Assembly: GCF_005239135.1 (NCBI RefSeq)
Contig: NZ_QKNX01000001.1
Location: 744,001-808,000, forward strand
DNA from: Natronomonas salsuginis
GTDB taxonomy: Archaea > Halobacteriota > Halobacteria > Halobacteriales > Haloarculaceae
Reading direction: 5' to 3'
DNA length: 64,000 nucleotides
The number at the start of each line of letters is the position of its first letter. Positions within the stretch are counted from its first letter, which is position 1. This document shows positions 9,277-17,838 of the stretch, piece by piece. The notes under the pieces are model-generated. The model saw only the letters and a program-made list of their open reading frames with translations. It was not told the origin of the DNA and searched no databases. Position numbers and translations under genes: made by a program.

Positions 9277-9921
9277 ATGCTTCGGTACGTGACGACGAAC
9301 GAGGGGAAGGTTCGCGAGGCCGAGGAGTACCTCCGCGATGAAGTCGACGCGTTCGAGTACGACTACACAGAGATTCAGGCGGACTCGCTGGAAGCGGTCG
9401 CCGCTCACGGCGCACGCGAGGCGTTCGAACACGTCGGCGAGCCGGTCATCGTCGACGACGCGGGGCTGTTTCTCGACGGATTCGACGGCTTTCCGGGGCC
9501 GTACTCGGCGTACGTCGAGGACACCCTCGGCGTCGAGCGCGTCGGCCGTCTCGCCCGCCGCGAGGACGAGCCGCGAGCCGCGTTCCGGTGTGTGATCGCC
9601 TACTGCGACGGCGAGCCGTTCGACGCCTCGCCCGAGCCGGTCGACCTCGACGACCGTCGCGGCCACGATCTCTCCGCCGAGGCGCGCTCGACGGCGACGA
9701 CGGACGACACTATCGCCGGAACTGCCCTCCCGGTCAAACTGTTCACCGGTGCGGTTCCCGGTCGGATCGTCGAGCCCCGAGGAAACGGCGGGTTCGGCTA
9801 CGACCCGATCTTCGAACACGACGGGACGACGTTCGCGGAGATGACGGCGGCCGAAAAGAACGCCATCTCCCATCGGGGTCGAGCGCTCGGGAAGTTCGCT
9901 GAGTGGTTCGCCGGGCGGTAA
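9277..9921 (+). CDS. XTP/dITP diphosphatase (HAM1/RdgB family)
   Basis: This 214-residue protein belongs to the non-canonical purine NTP pyrophosphatases, which hydrolyse XTP, ITP and dITP to monophosphates and so keep deaminated bases out of DNA and RNA. Hallmarks are the N-terminal TTNEGKVREAE substrate loop (residues 6-16), VDDAGLFLDGFDGFPGPYS near 59-77, GGFGYDPIFE near 172-181 and the C-terminal SHRGRALGKF. The length is slightly above the usual 190 because of an acidic insert around residues 110-150. It follows aceB by 78 bases and precedes an MFS gene. Confidence 0.9.
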   Translation: MLRYVTTNEGKVREAEEYLRDEVDAFEYDYTEIQADSLEAVAAHGAREAFEHVGEPVIVDDAGLFLDGFDGFPGPYSAYVEDTLGVERVGRLARREDEPRAAFRCVIAYCDGEPFDASPEPVDLDDRRGHDLSAEARSTATTDDTIAGTALPVKLFTGAVPGRIVEPRGNGGFGYDPIFEHDGTTFAEMTAAEKNAISHRGRALGKFAEWFAGR

Positions 9922-9998
9922 ACACCCTCCCAGTCGGAGTGATCGCCCACCGAAAGCCGAAGGCCTATCACCCCCGCCGGAGTGCCATTCGCGTGTCG

Positions 9999-11264
9999 AT
10001 GACACTCGACTCCGATCACGTGCTGGGCGATCCGCGTCGCGCGCTCGCCCGGCGCGTCTACTACGGCTGGATCATCGTGATCGGATGTTTCTTGGCGTCG
10101 ATGATCGTCTTCGGAACGACCTACGCGTTCGGCGTTTTCTACGACTCCTTTATTACCGCGTTCGAGAGCTCAGAGACACTCCTCGCCGTCGTGTTCGGCA
10201 TCCAGACCGCACTTTTGTACTTCGCGGGCGTCGTCGTGAGCCGTCTGGTCGAGCGATACGGCTCGCGTCGAATCCTCGCACTCTCCTCGGTGTTACTCGT
10301 CGTCGGGTTGCTCTGGACGGCGACGGCGGAGTCGTACGTCGAGTTACTCGCGTCGTTCGGCGTCGTCGCCGCACTGGGGATGGCCGGCCTCTACAACGTC
10401 AGCTACGCCACGCTCCCCCAGTGGTTCGATCGCCGTCGCGGGACTGCGACCGGAGTCGCCTCGGCCGGCCTCGGAATCGGGCTGGTCGTCATCCCACCTG
10501 GCACCGATGCGCTGATCTCGGCGTTCGGATGGCGGACGGCGGTGGTCGTACTCGCCGGATTCATCGCCCTGGTCTCGATCGTCACCGTGGTTCTCTTTGC
10601 CACCGATCCAGACGACGTCGGTGCCGACCTGAGCCGCGAGTTCGGCGACCGTTCCGACGTCGAGACCGATGCGGCACCCGACCGAAACGTCTTCGCCATC
10701 GTGACTTCCTCGCGGTTTTTGTTGGTCTTCGTCGGATGGACGCTGATTTTCGCGCCGATGTACGTTATCTTCGGTCACATCGTCGTTCACGCCTCGGAGA
10801 CAGGGATCGGGCGATCGGTCGGCGTCCTGTCGATCGCCGTGATCGGAATCGCGACGAGCGTCGCCAGATTCGGCGTCGGTCCGTTCTCGGATCGGTTCGG
10901 ACGCCCACGGACGTTTATCGCGAGTAGCCTCCTTCTCGGCGGCTCGACCGCGGCGTTGGCCGTGGCGTCGTCAGCGGCTCCCTTCCTCATCGCCGTTGCG
11001 CTCTTCGGACTCGGATACGCCGGGAGCGGCGGCCTCATCGGTGCCGTCACCGCCGACCTCTTCGGAAATCGGTCGATCAACACCCTGTTCGCCGTCCTGT
11101 CGTCCTCGTTCGCGGTCGCGGGGCTGATCTCGCCGCCCGCCGCGAGGCTTTGGTTCGAGGCGCAGGGTAGCTACCGTCCCGCACTGTTCGTGTTCGGGCT
11201 ACTCGGCGTTCTCGGCGGACTGTGCGTCTGGACCGCCCTTCGATCGAGCGGTCGATCGAACTGA
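9999..11264 (+). CDS. MFS transporter (oxalate/formate-antiporter-like)
   Basis: This 421-residue protein has twelve predicted transmembrane helices in the major facilitator arrangement. The opening RRVYYGWIIVIGCFLASM resembles the oxalate/formate antiporter and monocarboxylate carrier branch, where YYGW is frequent. Cytoplasmic loop motifs include LVERYGSRR after helix 2 and the GPFSDRFGRPR equivalent in the second half. ATG 9999 (MTLDSD) is chosen since the upstream in-frame stretch is basic and unlike the family. The substrate is probably an organic anion, but nothing in the sequence decides this. Confidence 0.78.
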   Translation: MTLDSDHVLGDPRRALARRVYYGWIIVIGCFLASMIVFGTTYAFGVFYDSFITAFESSETLLAVVFGIQTALLYFAGVVVSRLVERYGSRRILALSSVLLVVGLLWTATAESYVELLASFGVVAALGMAGLYNVSYATLPQWFDRRRGTATGVASAGLGIGLVVIPPGTDALISAFGWRTAVVVLAGFIALVSIVTVVLFATDPDDVGADLSREFGDRSDVETDAAPDRNVFAIVTSSRFLLVFVGWTLIFAPMYVIFGHIVVHASETGIGRSVGVLSIAVIGIATSVARFGVGPFSDRFGRPRTFIASSLLLGGSTAALAVASSAAPFLIAVALFGLGYAGSGGLIGAVTADLFGNRSINTLFAVLSSSFAVAGLISPPAARLWFEAQGSYRPALFVFGLLGVLGGLCVWTALRSSGRSN

Positions 11265-11301
11265 GCGGCGTCGGCCGAACCGACGCCCGTACCGACCGCG
11301 A

Positions 11302-11778
11302 TCACCGACCGTCTCGGTCGGGGCCCAGATACTCGTCTTCGAAGGCGAGTTCGTAGATCGCAGCCGGATCGACCACCGCGACGAACGCGTCGGGGGAACG
11401 GACGCTCACGTCGAAGACGCCGCGGAGGCTCGCTCCCGCCTCGGGGCTGCGAAGCCCCTCGTCGAACGTGACCACGTGCGAGGCGCGTCCCCGGTAGGCG
11501 GCCGCGAGCGCCGGATGGTCCTCGGGGGGCTGTTCAACGACGACGGCGAGCGACTCGATCTCCTCTCGCCACGCTCTCGCGAGCTCCCGATCCGCGAGGG
11601 ATTCGATGACCGCCTCGGCGTCGTCGAGAAGCGGGTCGGTCGCGACGAGTTCGAGCCACGAGTGGGTTCGAAGCACGTCCATCACCGCCCGTGCGGCTCC
11701 GCCGACGAGCAGATCGGCGGCGAGCACGTCGGCATCGACGACGATGCGCGTCGGATCGGCCTCGCGATCGTCACGCAC
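11302..11778 (-). CDS. PIN domain protein
   Basis: This 158-residue protein has a PIN-like fold: a first strand RIVVDADVLAADLL with Asp15 and Asp17, a helical region with acidic residues around 52-59, and HVVTFDEGLRS with Asp106, followed by a VRSPDAFV strand. These acidic residues fit the metal-ion nuclease site of VapC-like PIN proteins. The best start is GTG 11778, eight bases inside a 31-codon ORF that ends at 11771, implying translational coupling. Upstream in-frame extension to 11874 would be proline/serine-rich and unconserved. It may be an RNA nuclease; whether it acts as a toxin is not shown, as the upstream ORF is very short for an antitoxin. Confidence 0.7.
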   Translation of the reverse strand: MRDDREADPTRIVVDADVLAADLLVGGAARAVMDVLRTHSWLELVATDPLLDDAEAVIESLADRELARAWREEIESLAVVVEQPPEDHPALAAAYRGRASHVVTFDEGLRSPEAGASLRGVFDVSVRSPDAFVAVVDPAAIYELAFEDEYLGPDRDGR

Positions 11779-11866
11779 GGTCGCGACGCTCCCGAAGGAC
11801 ACGCTGTATCTCGTCGAGGTCGGTCCCGTAGGCGTCGGCTCGCTCGAACAGCTTCGTCCACGACAT
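11771..11866 (-). CDS. 31-residue micro-ORF overlapping the PIN gene
   Basis: ATG 11864-11866 opens a 31-codon frame (MSWTKLFERADAYGTDLDEI at its start) ending in TGA at 11771-11773, just inside the start of the PIN gene. The peptide is charged and likely helical (LFERADAYG, LDEIQRVLRERRD). The start has good context because nothing but non-coding sequence precedes it, and its stop overlaps the GTG of the next gene. I infer a real small protein or a coupling leader. No function can be assigned. Confidence 0.55.
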   Translation of the reverse strand: MSWTKLFERADAYGTDLDEIQRVLRERRDRA

Positions 11867-11898
11867 ACGAACACGGAGTCGCGGACGGAACAAAAACT

Positions 11899-12975
11899 TC
11901 ACCCGCGGAGTCGCCACCACACCACGCCGGCCACGAACGCTGCGCCGACGTTCGTGACGATCGAGACGCCGCCGATCGCGAGGACGAACAGCGGCCGATC
12001 GGTGGCCCCGAGCGCGACGCGGGCGAGCGAGGCGGCGACCACCAACAGGAGGACGCCAAGGAGCGCCATCGGAAACGCGACGAGAAGGTCGGCGACGAAT
12101 GCGAGCCCGAGATACAGCGCGCCCGCGACGAGGTTCGCCGTTCCCGTTCGCGCACCGAAGGCGTGCTTTCCCGCGAGCCCGCCGGACCCGTGACACATCG
12201 GCAGCGCGCCGAAGGGAACCGCCGCGAGGTTCATCACGCCCATGCTTCCGGCGAGTCTGTCCGACGACACGTCCGCGTCGTAGAGGTCCGAAAGGAGGAG
12301 CGAGGTGGCGATCGCGGCGTTGCCGACCGTCATCGCGAGCTGCGCGGTGAGCCCCTCGATGGCAGCGATCGAAACCGATGGCTCGCCGGTCGGAAAGAGC
12401 CCCATCTCCGGCAGCGTCGGCTGCGGAACGCCGACGGTCGCGGCCGCCCACACCCCACCAACGACGAGGAGCACGAGCGCGACCGCACGACGCGAGACGA
12501 GAGCCACTGTCACGGCGATGGCGAGCCCCGCACCGGCCACCGCGGGGGCCGCGACGACCAGTTCGACCGCGGCGACGACGAGCATGCACGCGACGGCGAA
12601 CTGGACGCCCCGGACCACCGGTTCGCCGATGACGCCGTCGATGTGTTCGAGCCAGTTTCGCCAGCCGACGACGAGCAACACACCTCCAGCGAGCAACCCC
12701 GCGGCGGCGAGTTCACCGTACGTGATTCCGCCGACGATCGCCAGCCCAGCGATCGCTTTCATGGGTTCGACGGACAGCGGAACGCCGTAGAGGATTCCCC
12801 AGACGACCCGAAAGACGGCGAACCAGACGAGCAGATGCGGGAGCGAGGCCGGCGTCAACACCCCCAGCGAGACGACGAGCGGGAGCACCGTAATCGAATC
12901 TCCTATCGCGCCGGTCAGCTCTCCGGTGCTGATCTCGAACGTCCGAAACGGCGAGAGACGCGACGAAAGTGCCAC
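11899..12975 (-). CDS. Sulfate/molybdate-type permease (MOT1-like)
   Basis: This 358-residue polytopic membrane protein shows the pattern of the MOT1/sulfate transporter family. It opens with TGELTGAIGDSITVLPL (the GDS-TVLP motif) and has a second-half counterpart PMCHGSGGLAGKHAFGARTG. About ten hydrophobic helices are visible. Members move molybdate or sulfate across the membrane. GTG 12975 is the best start; an upstream extension to 13110 is arginine-rich and unlike the family. It lies 32 bases upstream of the micro-ORF/PIN pair on the same strand, so the three may be co-transcribed. Substrate cannot be told from sequence. Confidence 0.75.
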   Translation of the reverse strand: MALSSRLSPFRTFEISTGELTGAIGDSITVLPLVVSLGVLTPASLPHLLVWFAVFRVVWGILYGVPLSVEPMKAIAGLAIVGGITYGELAAAGLLAGGVLLVVGWRNWLEHIDGVIGEPVVRGVQFAVACMLVVAAVELVVAAPAVAGAGLAIAVTVALVSRRAVALVLLVVGGVWAAATVGVPQPTLPEMGLFPTGEPSVSIAAIEGLTAQLAMTVGNAAIATSLLLSDLYDADVSSDRLAGSMGVMNLAAVPFGALPMCHGSGGLAGKHAFGARTGTANLVAGALYLGLAFVADLLVAFPMALLGVLLLVVAASLARVALGATDRPLFVLAIGGVSIVTNVGAAFVAGVVWWRLRG

Positions 12976-13233
12976 GTGTTCAGTTGAATTCGGTTGAACA
13001 AGAGTATTTTCAGAAGTTGTATACGTTTCTCTCACGCATTCGAGTGCCTGAATACGGTTACGTTGGTTGGTGCGTTCTTCTCTCTCAAGACGCCATCGTA
13101 CGCGGGTCACGCGCCCGTCTGACGTGGATTTATGCCCGTTGGAACCGTCCTTCCGCTGGGCGCGCTCCGACGGCCTCGGATTTCCCCATCCTCCCCGCGC
13201 GCCCGAACTTTTCGACTCCGTTCGACTCAGCTG
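12976..13233. other. 258-base spacer without a recognised gene
   Basis: The spacer between two minus-strand transporter genes contains an AT-rich stretch (about 12985-13030, including GTATAC) that probably holds the promoter of the MOT1-like gene. No RNA gene, repeat or convincing short ORF was seen in the remainder. Confidence 0.4.
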
Positions 13234-14445
13234 TCAGGATCCGCTGCGTAAGATGGGATACGCGCTCGCTCCCACGAGGAGGATCACGACGCCGCACAGA
13301 ACGAGGAGCAGGCGATACCCACGGGTCGGCGTCGCGAATCCCTCCTCGGCGAGGTACGTGAACGACACCGGGCCGAGCGTCTGTCCGAGCCGGAGGACGC
13401 TCGTTCGCACCCCCATCATCCCAGCCCGAAGTCGCCCGGAGACGGCGGTGATGATCGCGGTGTCGATGGAGGGCATCACGAGGCCGAATCCGACGCCGAA
13501 CGCCAGCAGCGAGCCGCCGACGGCGATCGGCGACGGGGCGATCCAGACACCGAGCAGGCTGCACCCGTAGGCGACGAACCCGAGCGCGATCAGTTCGGGG
13601 GCGCTGCGCCACTCCGATATTCGGCCGTACTGCGAGGAGATAGCCGCGCTGGCGATCGACACCATCGCAAGCAGGAGACCGATTTCGGCCGGCGAGAGCG
13701 CGAACTCGTCGTTCAAAAGCAGCGGGAGGGCGGTCTGGACGGCACCGTAGAAGACGAAGAAAACGACGAAGATCGCGCTGAACACGGCGAGCGCTTTCGG
13801 ATCGACGGCGACGTCACGGAGCCCGGCGAGGTACGTCCGAACGTCGCTCGCTTCTCTCCCGTCCGGCTCGGGGAGGAACGCGACGGCGACGAGGCCGACG
13901 AGGATGCCGATCCCGTAGAACAGAAACGGCGCGTTCCACCGGATGCCGGCCAGCGCGCCGCCGATCAGGGGGTACATCGCCGCGCCGGTCCCGATCGTAC
14001 TCGAGTTGAGCCCCATCACTGCGTTCTGTTGTGTGCCGTCGTAGAAATCGCCGATGAGCGTCATCGCGAGCGTGACCAGAGCGGCCGCACCGACTCCCTG
14101 CAGAAATCGGAGGACGAGTACCTGCGCGAAGTTCTCGGTGAAGGCGATCCCCGCCCCGCCGATCCCGAATATCATCAACAGCGGGATGATGACTCGGCGT
14201 CGGCCGATCCGGTCGGCGAGGAGGCCGACGAACGGCGTCAAAAATACGCCGGGAAGGGTGTACACGGTGATGACGAGGCCGACCTGCGAGTCGGAGATAT
14301 CGAAGGCGGTTCGAAGCTCCGGCAGGATCGGACTGATGAGCGACACGCCCATGACCCCGATGAGCGAACTCGCGAGTATCAGATACAGCGCCGCGGAATC
14401 CCACGGAACGGCTGCCATCCCACGCCTACCACGTTCGTCGGTCAT
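13234..14445 (-). CDS. MFS transporter (DHA1-like drug/proton antiporter family)
   Basis: This 403-residue protein has twelve predicted helices. The MFS loop-2 signature GLLADRIGRRR is visible near residues 78-88, and RFLQGVGAAAL near 113-123 fits the antiporter-type motif in the fourth to fifth helices. ATG 14445 lies about 35 bases after a TTTTATA box on the minus strand. An alternative start nine codons downstream (MAAVPW) is possible. It is divergent from the TFB-like gene. Likely an efflux carrier; substrate unknown. Confidence 0.78.
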   Translation of the reverse strand: MTDERGRRGMAAVPWDSAALYLILASSLIGVMGVSLISPILPELRTAFDISDSQVGLVITVYTLPGVFLTPFVGLLADRIGRRRVIIPLLMIFGIGGAGIAFTENFAQVLVLRFLQGVGAAALVTLAMTLIGDFYDGTQQNAVMGLNSSTIGTGAAMYPLIGGALAGIRWNAPFLFYGIGILVGLVAVAFLPEPDGREASDVRTYLAGLRDVAVDPKALAVFSAIFVVFFVFYGAVQTALPLLLNDEFALSPAEIGLLLAMVSIASAAISSQYGRISEWRSAPELIALGFVAYGCSLLGVWIAPSPIAVGGSLLAFGVGFGLVMPSIDTAIITAVSGRLRAGMMGVRTSVLRLGQTLGPVSFTYLAEEGFATPTRGYRLLLVLCGVVILLVGASAYPILRSGS

Positions 14446-14476
14446 CTCGCGTACGCATCCCGATTCATTCGGCGAG

Positions 14477-14483
14477 TATAAAA
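14477..14483 (-). promoter_or_regulatory. Putative TATA box for the MFS gene
   Basis: On the minus strand TTTTATA sits about 35 bases before the ATG at 14445. Confidence 0.5.
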
Positions 14484-14556
14484 GAGCGCGGGTTTGCGCG
14501 TGCATCGTCCGGTTTGCCGCAGCGGCACCGAGTCCGATTCGCCCCGGCCGGAATCA

Positions 14557-14564
14557 TTTATATA
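14557..14564 (+). promoter_or_regulatory. Putative TATA box for the TFB-like gene
   Basis: TTTATATA lies about 27 bases before ATG 14587, a textbook leaderless haloarchaeal promoter facing away from the MFS promoter. Confidence 0.6.
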
Positions 14565-14586
14565 CGTCTCCGTCCCAACGTGACGT

Positions 14587-14895
14587 ATGTACCGCGCCCG
14601 AGATCAGGTCGAAAACGAGGAGTGGCTCGCGACCATCGACGACGCGGCCGAGCGACTCGACCTCGGTGGCGAGGCGAAGTCTCGCGCCACGGATCTGTTT
14701 CTCTCGACGGTTCCCGTGGCGGACCGCTCGAAGCGAGCGACCGTGGCGGCCAGTCTCTATGCAGGCGCGCTCATCGCGGGAAACCGCCGCTCACAATCGG
14801 CCGTGGCGGACGCCGTCGGCGTTTCCAGACTCACCGTACAAAACAGGTGGAAGGACCTGCTCGAAGCGGCTGGCCTCGAGCCACCGAAGTGGTGA
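14587..14895 (+). CDS. Single-cyclin-fold TFB-like protein
   Basis: This 102-residue protein corresponds to one cyclin repeat of transcription factor B. It has the ordered helices AERLDLGGEAKSRATDLF, KRATVAASLYAGALIAGN and a C-terminal helix-turn-helix SQSAVADAVGVSRLTVQNRW. It lacks the zinc ribbon, B-reader and second cyclin repeat of a normal TFB, so it cannot recruit RNA polymerase in the standard way. It could bind DNA at a BRE-like element or interfere with TBP-TFB. It has its own strong promoter and precedes aglB by 93 bases. Confidence 0.75.
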   Translation: MYRARDQVENEEWLATIDDAAERLDLGGEAKSRATDLFLSTVPVADRSKRATVAASLYAGALIAGNRRSQSAVADAVGVSRLTVQNRWKDLLEAAGLEPPKW

Positions 14896-14957
14896 CCACG
14901 ATGCGTGAGCGCTGCACGGCCGATGGGCTACCCCCTTTTGAAGCGTAATGGAAAAGG

Positions 14958-14963
14958 CTTATG
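14958..14963 (+). promoter_or_regulatory. Putative TATA-like element for aglB
   Basis: CTTATG lies about 28 bases before ATG 14989. It is a weak match, but the spacing is right. Confidence 0.3.
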
Positions 14964-14988
14964 CGCGTTTTGACAGTGTGTCCGCTCA

Positions 14989-17838
14989 ATGAGCCAGCGG
15001 TTTGAGGCGATCGAAGAGCGGCTCGACGACTACGAGTCGCAGATCGACACTGTATATCGTCTGTATCACATCCCCGTCCTCGCAGCCCTCATGGCGTTCA
15101 TGCTGTGGATCCGGGTGAGACACTACTCGAATCACGTCGGCTCGGACGGCAGACCGCTCTATCGGGGGAACGATCCCTACTACCACTACCGGTCGACCCG
15201 ATACGTCGTCGAGCACTACCCGTTCACCATGCCGTTCGATCCGTGGACCGGCTTCGACGCCGGGACTCGTGCCGGTCAGTTCGGGACGATATTCGATCAG
15301 GTAGTGGCGACGGCCGCGATGATCGTCGGGCTCGGTTCACCATCCGAGAGCACAATCATCGCAACGACGCTTTTGACCGCACCGGTCATCGCGACGCTGT
15401 GTGCGATCCCGATGTACGTCATCGGCCGTCGGCTCGGTGGCCGGTTCGGCGGCATCATCGCGGTCGTCGTCCTGGCGCTGTCGGCCGGTCAGTTCCTCAC
15501 TCGGAGCGTCGTGGGAACCTACGATCACCACGTCGCCGAGGTGCTTGCGACGCTCGTAGCCCTCGTCTTCGGGATGGTTATGGTGACGGTTGCACAGCGT
15601 GACCGTCCGATATACGAATTCTTCCGCACGCGCGAGTTCGAACCGATCGGTGATTCGCTGAAGTGGGCCGCCGCGTTCGGCGCGTCGCTTGTCGTCGCGG
15701 TGCTGGTCTGGCCGCCCGCCGTGTTCCTGTTCGGTATATTCGCTGTGTTCCTCTTGGTCCACCTCTCGGTCGAGTTCGTTCGCGGCCACAGCCCCGATCA
15801 CGTCGCGATTCCGTCCGCGATCGCGATGGTCGTCTTCGCCGTGCTCGTCTCTCCGTTCGTCGTCTCGATGGGATTAGATGTGACCGACTACTCGCTCCTC
15901 CACCCGCTCTTCGCGCTCGCGGTCGCCGGCGGTGCGGCGTTCATGGCCGGGATCGCAAGGCTGTGGGAGAGTCGAGATCTCCCGAGGATCGCCTACCCTG
16001 TCGGCATTGTGGGTATGGGACTCGTCGGCGTTGCCGTCGTCGCCGTCGTGCTTCCGGACGTGTTCGACTTTTTCGTCAGTCAGTTCCGGCGCGTCGCCGG
16101 ATTGGGGACGACGGACACTGCCGCGACGATAGGGGAAGCACAGTCGCCGTCGAATCCCGTCTCGTTTTTCTACGGAAACTACGGGTTCGCGCTGTACACC
16201 GCGATCGGCGGGTTTCTTTTACTCTCGTACCGCACGCTCGCAGACGAACGCCCCCGGGCGGAACACGTACTTATCACGGTGTTCGCGGCGATCATGCTGC
16301 TCTTTACGCTCACGCAACTCCGGTTCGATTACTACCTGGTTATCGCTGTCGGTGCCGGTAACGCCTACGTCGTCAGCTGGATTTACCAGTTCGTCGATCT
16401 CGACAACGTTCGTGAGGACATCAGAACGGTCAAACCGTATCAAACACTGATCGTCGTCGCGATACTCTTCGTCATCGCTGGCCCGCTCGTCGCGACGGGC
16501 GCGACGGTCACGACGGTCGACAGGGCATCCCAGCCCGGCGAGATGGGCCAGTGGACCGAGAGCCTCGATTGGCTCTCCGAGGAGACACCCGAGGTCGGAT
16601 CGTACGGCAGCGGAGATGATCCGAGACTCGACTTCTACGGCACCTACGAGAATACCGACGACTTCGAGTACGAGGCCGGCGAGTACGGCGTGCTGGCGTG
16701 GTGGGACTACGGCCACTACATAACGACCCGCGGTGAGCGTGTCCCGGTCGCGAACCCCTTCCAGCAACACGCGACCGAGTCGGCCGACTTCCTGCTCGCC
16801 GACGAGGAAGACGAAGCGATTGAGATCCTCGAAGAGGACCAACCCGAGGGTGAGAGCGTCCGGTACGTGATGGTTGACTACCAGCTCGGCTACGCCGGGA
16901 CGCGGAAGTACGGCGCTCCGACGGCGTTCGAATCGCGTCACAACGTGTCGAGTAGCGATGTCGGTATCAGCGTCGGACAGCAGAACCCCCAGACGGGACA
17001 GTTCCAACCGTTGTACGGCGCGCACACCCAGCGCGGTTACGAGAGCATGCGCGTGCGGATGTACCAATTCCACGGCAGCGCACGGGAGCCAGGGACGATC
17101 ACGCTCAACTTTGGCCAGTACTCTGAAGAGGGCGGCGTCGCCACGCTACCGGAGGACGCCACGACCGTCGATGACATCTACGAACAGCACGACAGCGTCG
17201 AGGCGGCCCGCGAAGCCGCCGAGAACGACCCGACGGTCTTCCGCGGCGGCGTCTTGGGTCAGCCGTCCGAACGGGTCGAGGCGCTCGAACACTTCCGATT
17301 AGTCCACGCCGGCGGACCGGTCGCGTCGTCGCCGTTCGACCGTGTCCTCGGCCAACAGCCGGTCAACGGGTACGACGAGTGGGTGAAGACGTTCGAACGT
17401 GTCGACGGGGCGACCGTCGAGGGGACCGGCCCGGCCAACACCGAGGTGCAGGCGTCCGTCGAGATGGAGATCCGCTCGACCGGGCAGACGTTCATTTACA
17501 CCCAGTACGCCGAAACGGACGCCGACGGCAGCTTCGAAATGACCCTCCCGTACTCGACGACCGGCTACGACGAGTACGGCCCTGAGAACGGCCACACCAA
17601 CGTCGACGTTCGAGCCAACAGCAGCTATCAGTTCATCGCGCCCGAGGCACCCGCGATCGGGACCGCGGACGTGACCGAGGCGCAGGTCGTCGGTGACGAC
17701 GACACGCCGGTCACCGTCGAACTCCAGACGCCTCAGATCCAGCCGAGCGGCGGCAACAATGAGGGCAACTCGACCGACGGTGACGGCGGATCCGGCGGCG
17801 ATACCCGATCGAGCCGGACCGTTCGGACAGCTGAATGA
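14989..17838 (+). CDS. aglB: Dolichyl-phosphooligosaccharide-protein glycosyltransferase AglB
   Basis: This 949-residue protein is the archaeal oligosaccharyltransferase (STT3/AglB) that moves the lipid-linked glycan to Asn in N-x-S/T sequons of surface proteins such as the S-layer. The N-terminal half holds about 13 membrane helices. The first external loop carries GNDPYYHYR (residues 60-68) with an acidic catalytic residue, and the C-terminal domain carries the signature WWDYG at 571-575. After residue 700 comes a soluble beta-rich domain and a Gly/Ser/Asn-rich tail. Its stop overlaps the DUF368 start (ATGA), so the two are translationally coupled. Confidence 0.93.
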   Translation: MSQRFEAIEERLDDYESQIDTVYRLYHIPVLAALMAFMLWIRVRHYSNHVGSDGRPLYRGNDPYYHYRSTRYVVEHYPFTMPFDPWTGFDAGTRAGQFGTIFDQVVATAAMIVGLGSPSESTIIATTLLTAPVIATLCAIPMYVIGRRLGGRFGGIIAVVVLALSAGQFLTRSVVGTYDHHVAEVLATLVALVFGMVMVTVAQRDRPIYEFFRTREFEPIGDSLKWAAAFGASLVVAVLVWPPAVFLFGIFAVFLLVHLSVEFVRGHSPDHVAIPSAIAMVVFAVLVSPFVVSMGLDVTDYSLLHPLFALAVAGGAAFMAGIARLWESRDLPRIAYPVGIVGMGLVGVAVVAVVLPDVFDFFVSQFRRVAGLGTTDTAATIGEAQSPSNPVSFFYGNYGFALYTAIGGFLLLSYRTLADERPRAEHVLITVFAAIMLLFTLTQLRFDYYLVIAVGAGNAYVVSWIYQFVDLDNVREDIRTVKPYQTLIVVAILFVIAGPLVATGATVTTVDRASQPGEMGQWTESLDWLSEETPEVGSYGSGDDPRLDFYGTYENTDDFEYEAGEYGVLAWWDYGHYITTRGERVPVANPFQQHATESADFLLADEEDEAIEILEEDQPEGESVRYVMVDYQLGYAGTRKYGAPTAFESRHNVSSSDVGISVGQQNPQTGQFQPLYGAHTQRGYESMRVRMYQFHGSAREPGTITLNFGQYSEEGGVATLPEDATTVDDIYEQHDSVEAAREAAENDPTVFRGGVLGQPSERVEALEHFRLVHAGGPVASSPFDRVLGQQPVNGYDEWVKTFERVDGATVEGTGPANTEVQASVEMEIRSTGQTFIYTQYAETDADGSFEMTLPYSTTGYDEYGPENGHTNVDVRANSSYQFIAPEAPAIGTADVTEAQVVGDDDTPVTVELQTPQIQPSGGNNEGNSTDGDGGSGGDTRSSRTVRTAE

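Noticed and set aside
11476-12987. Plus-strand frame of about 500 codons across the PIN and MOT1-like genes
   Set aside because: Highly charged low-complexity product that spans several minus-strand genes; typical spurious frame.
12976-13233. Possible tRNA or small gene in the spacer before the MFS gene
   Set aside because: No cloverleaf arms, T-loop sequence or promoter-plus-ORF combination could be found.
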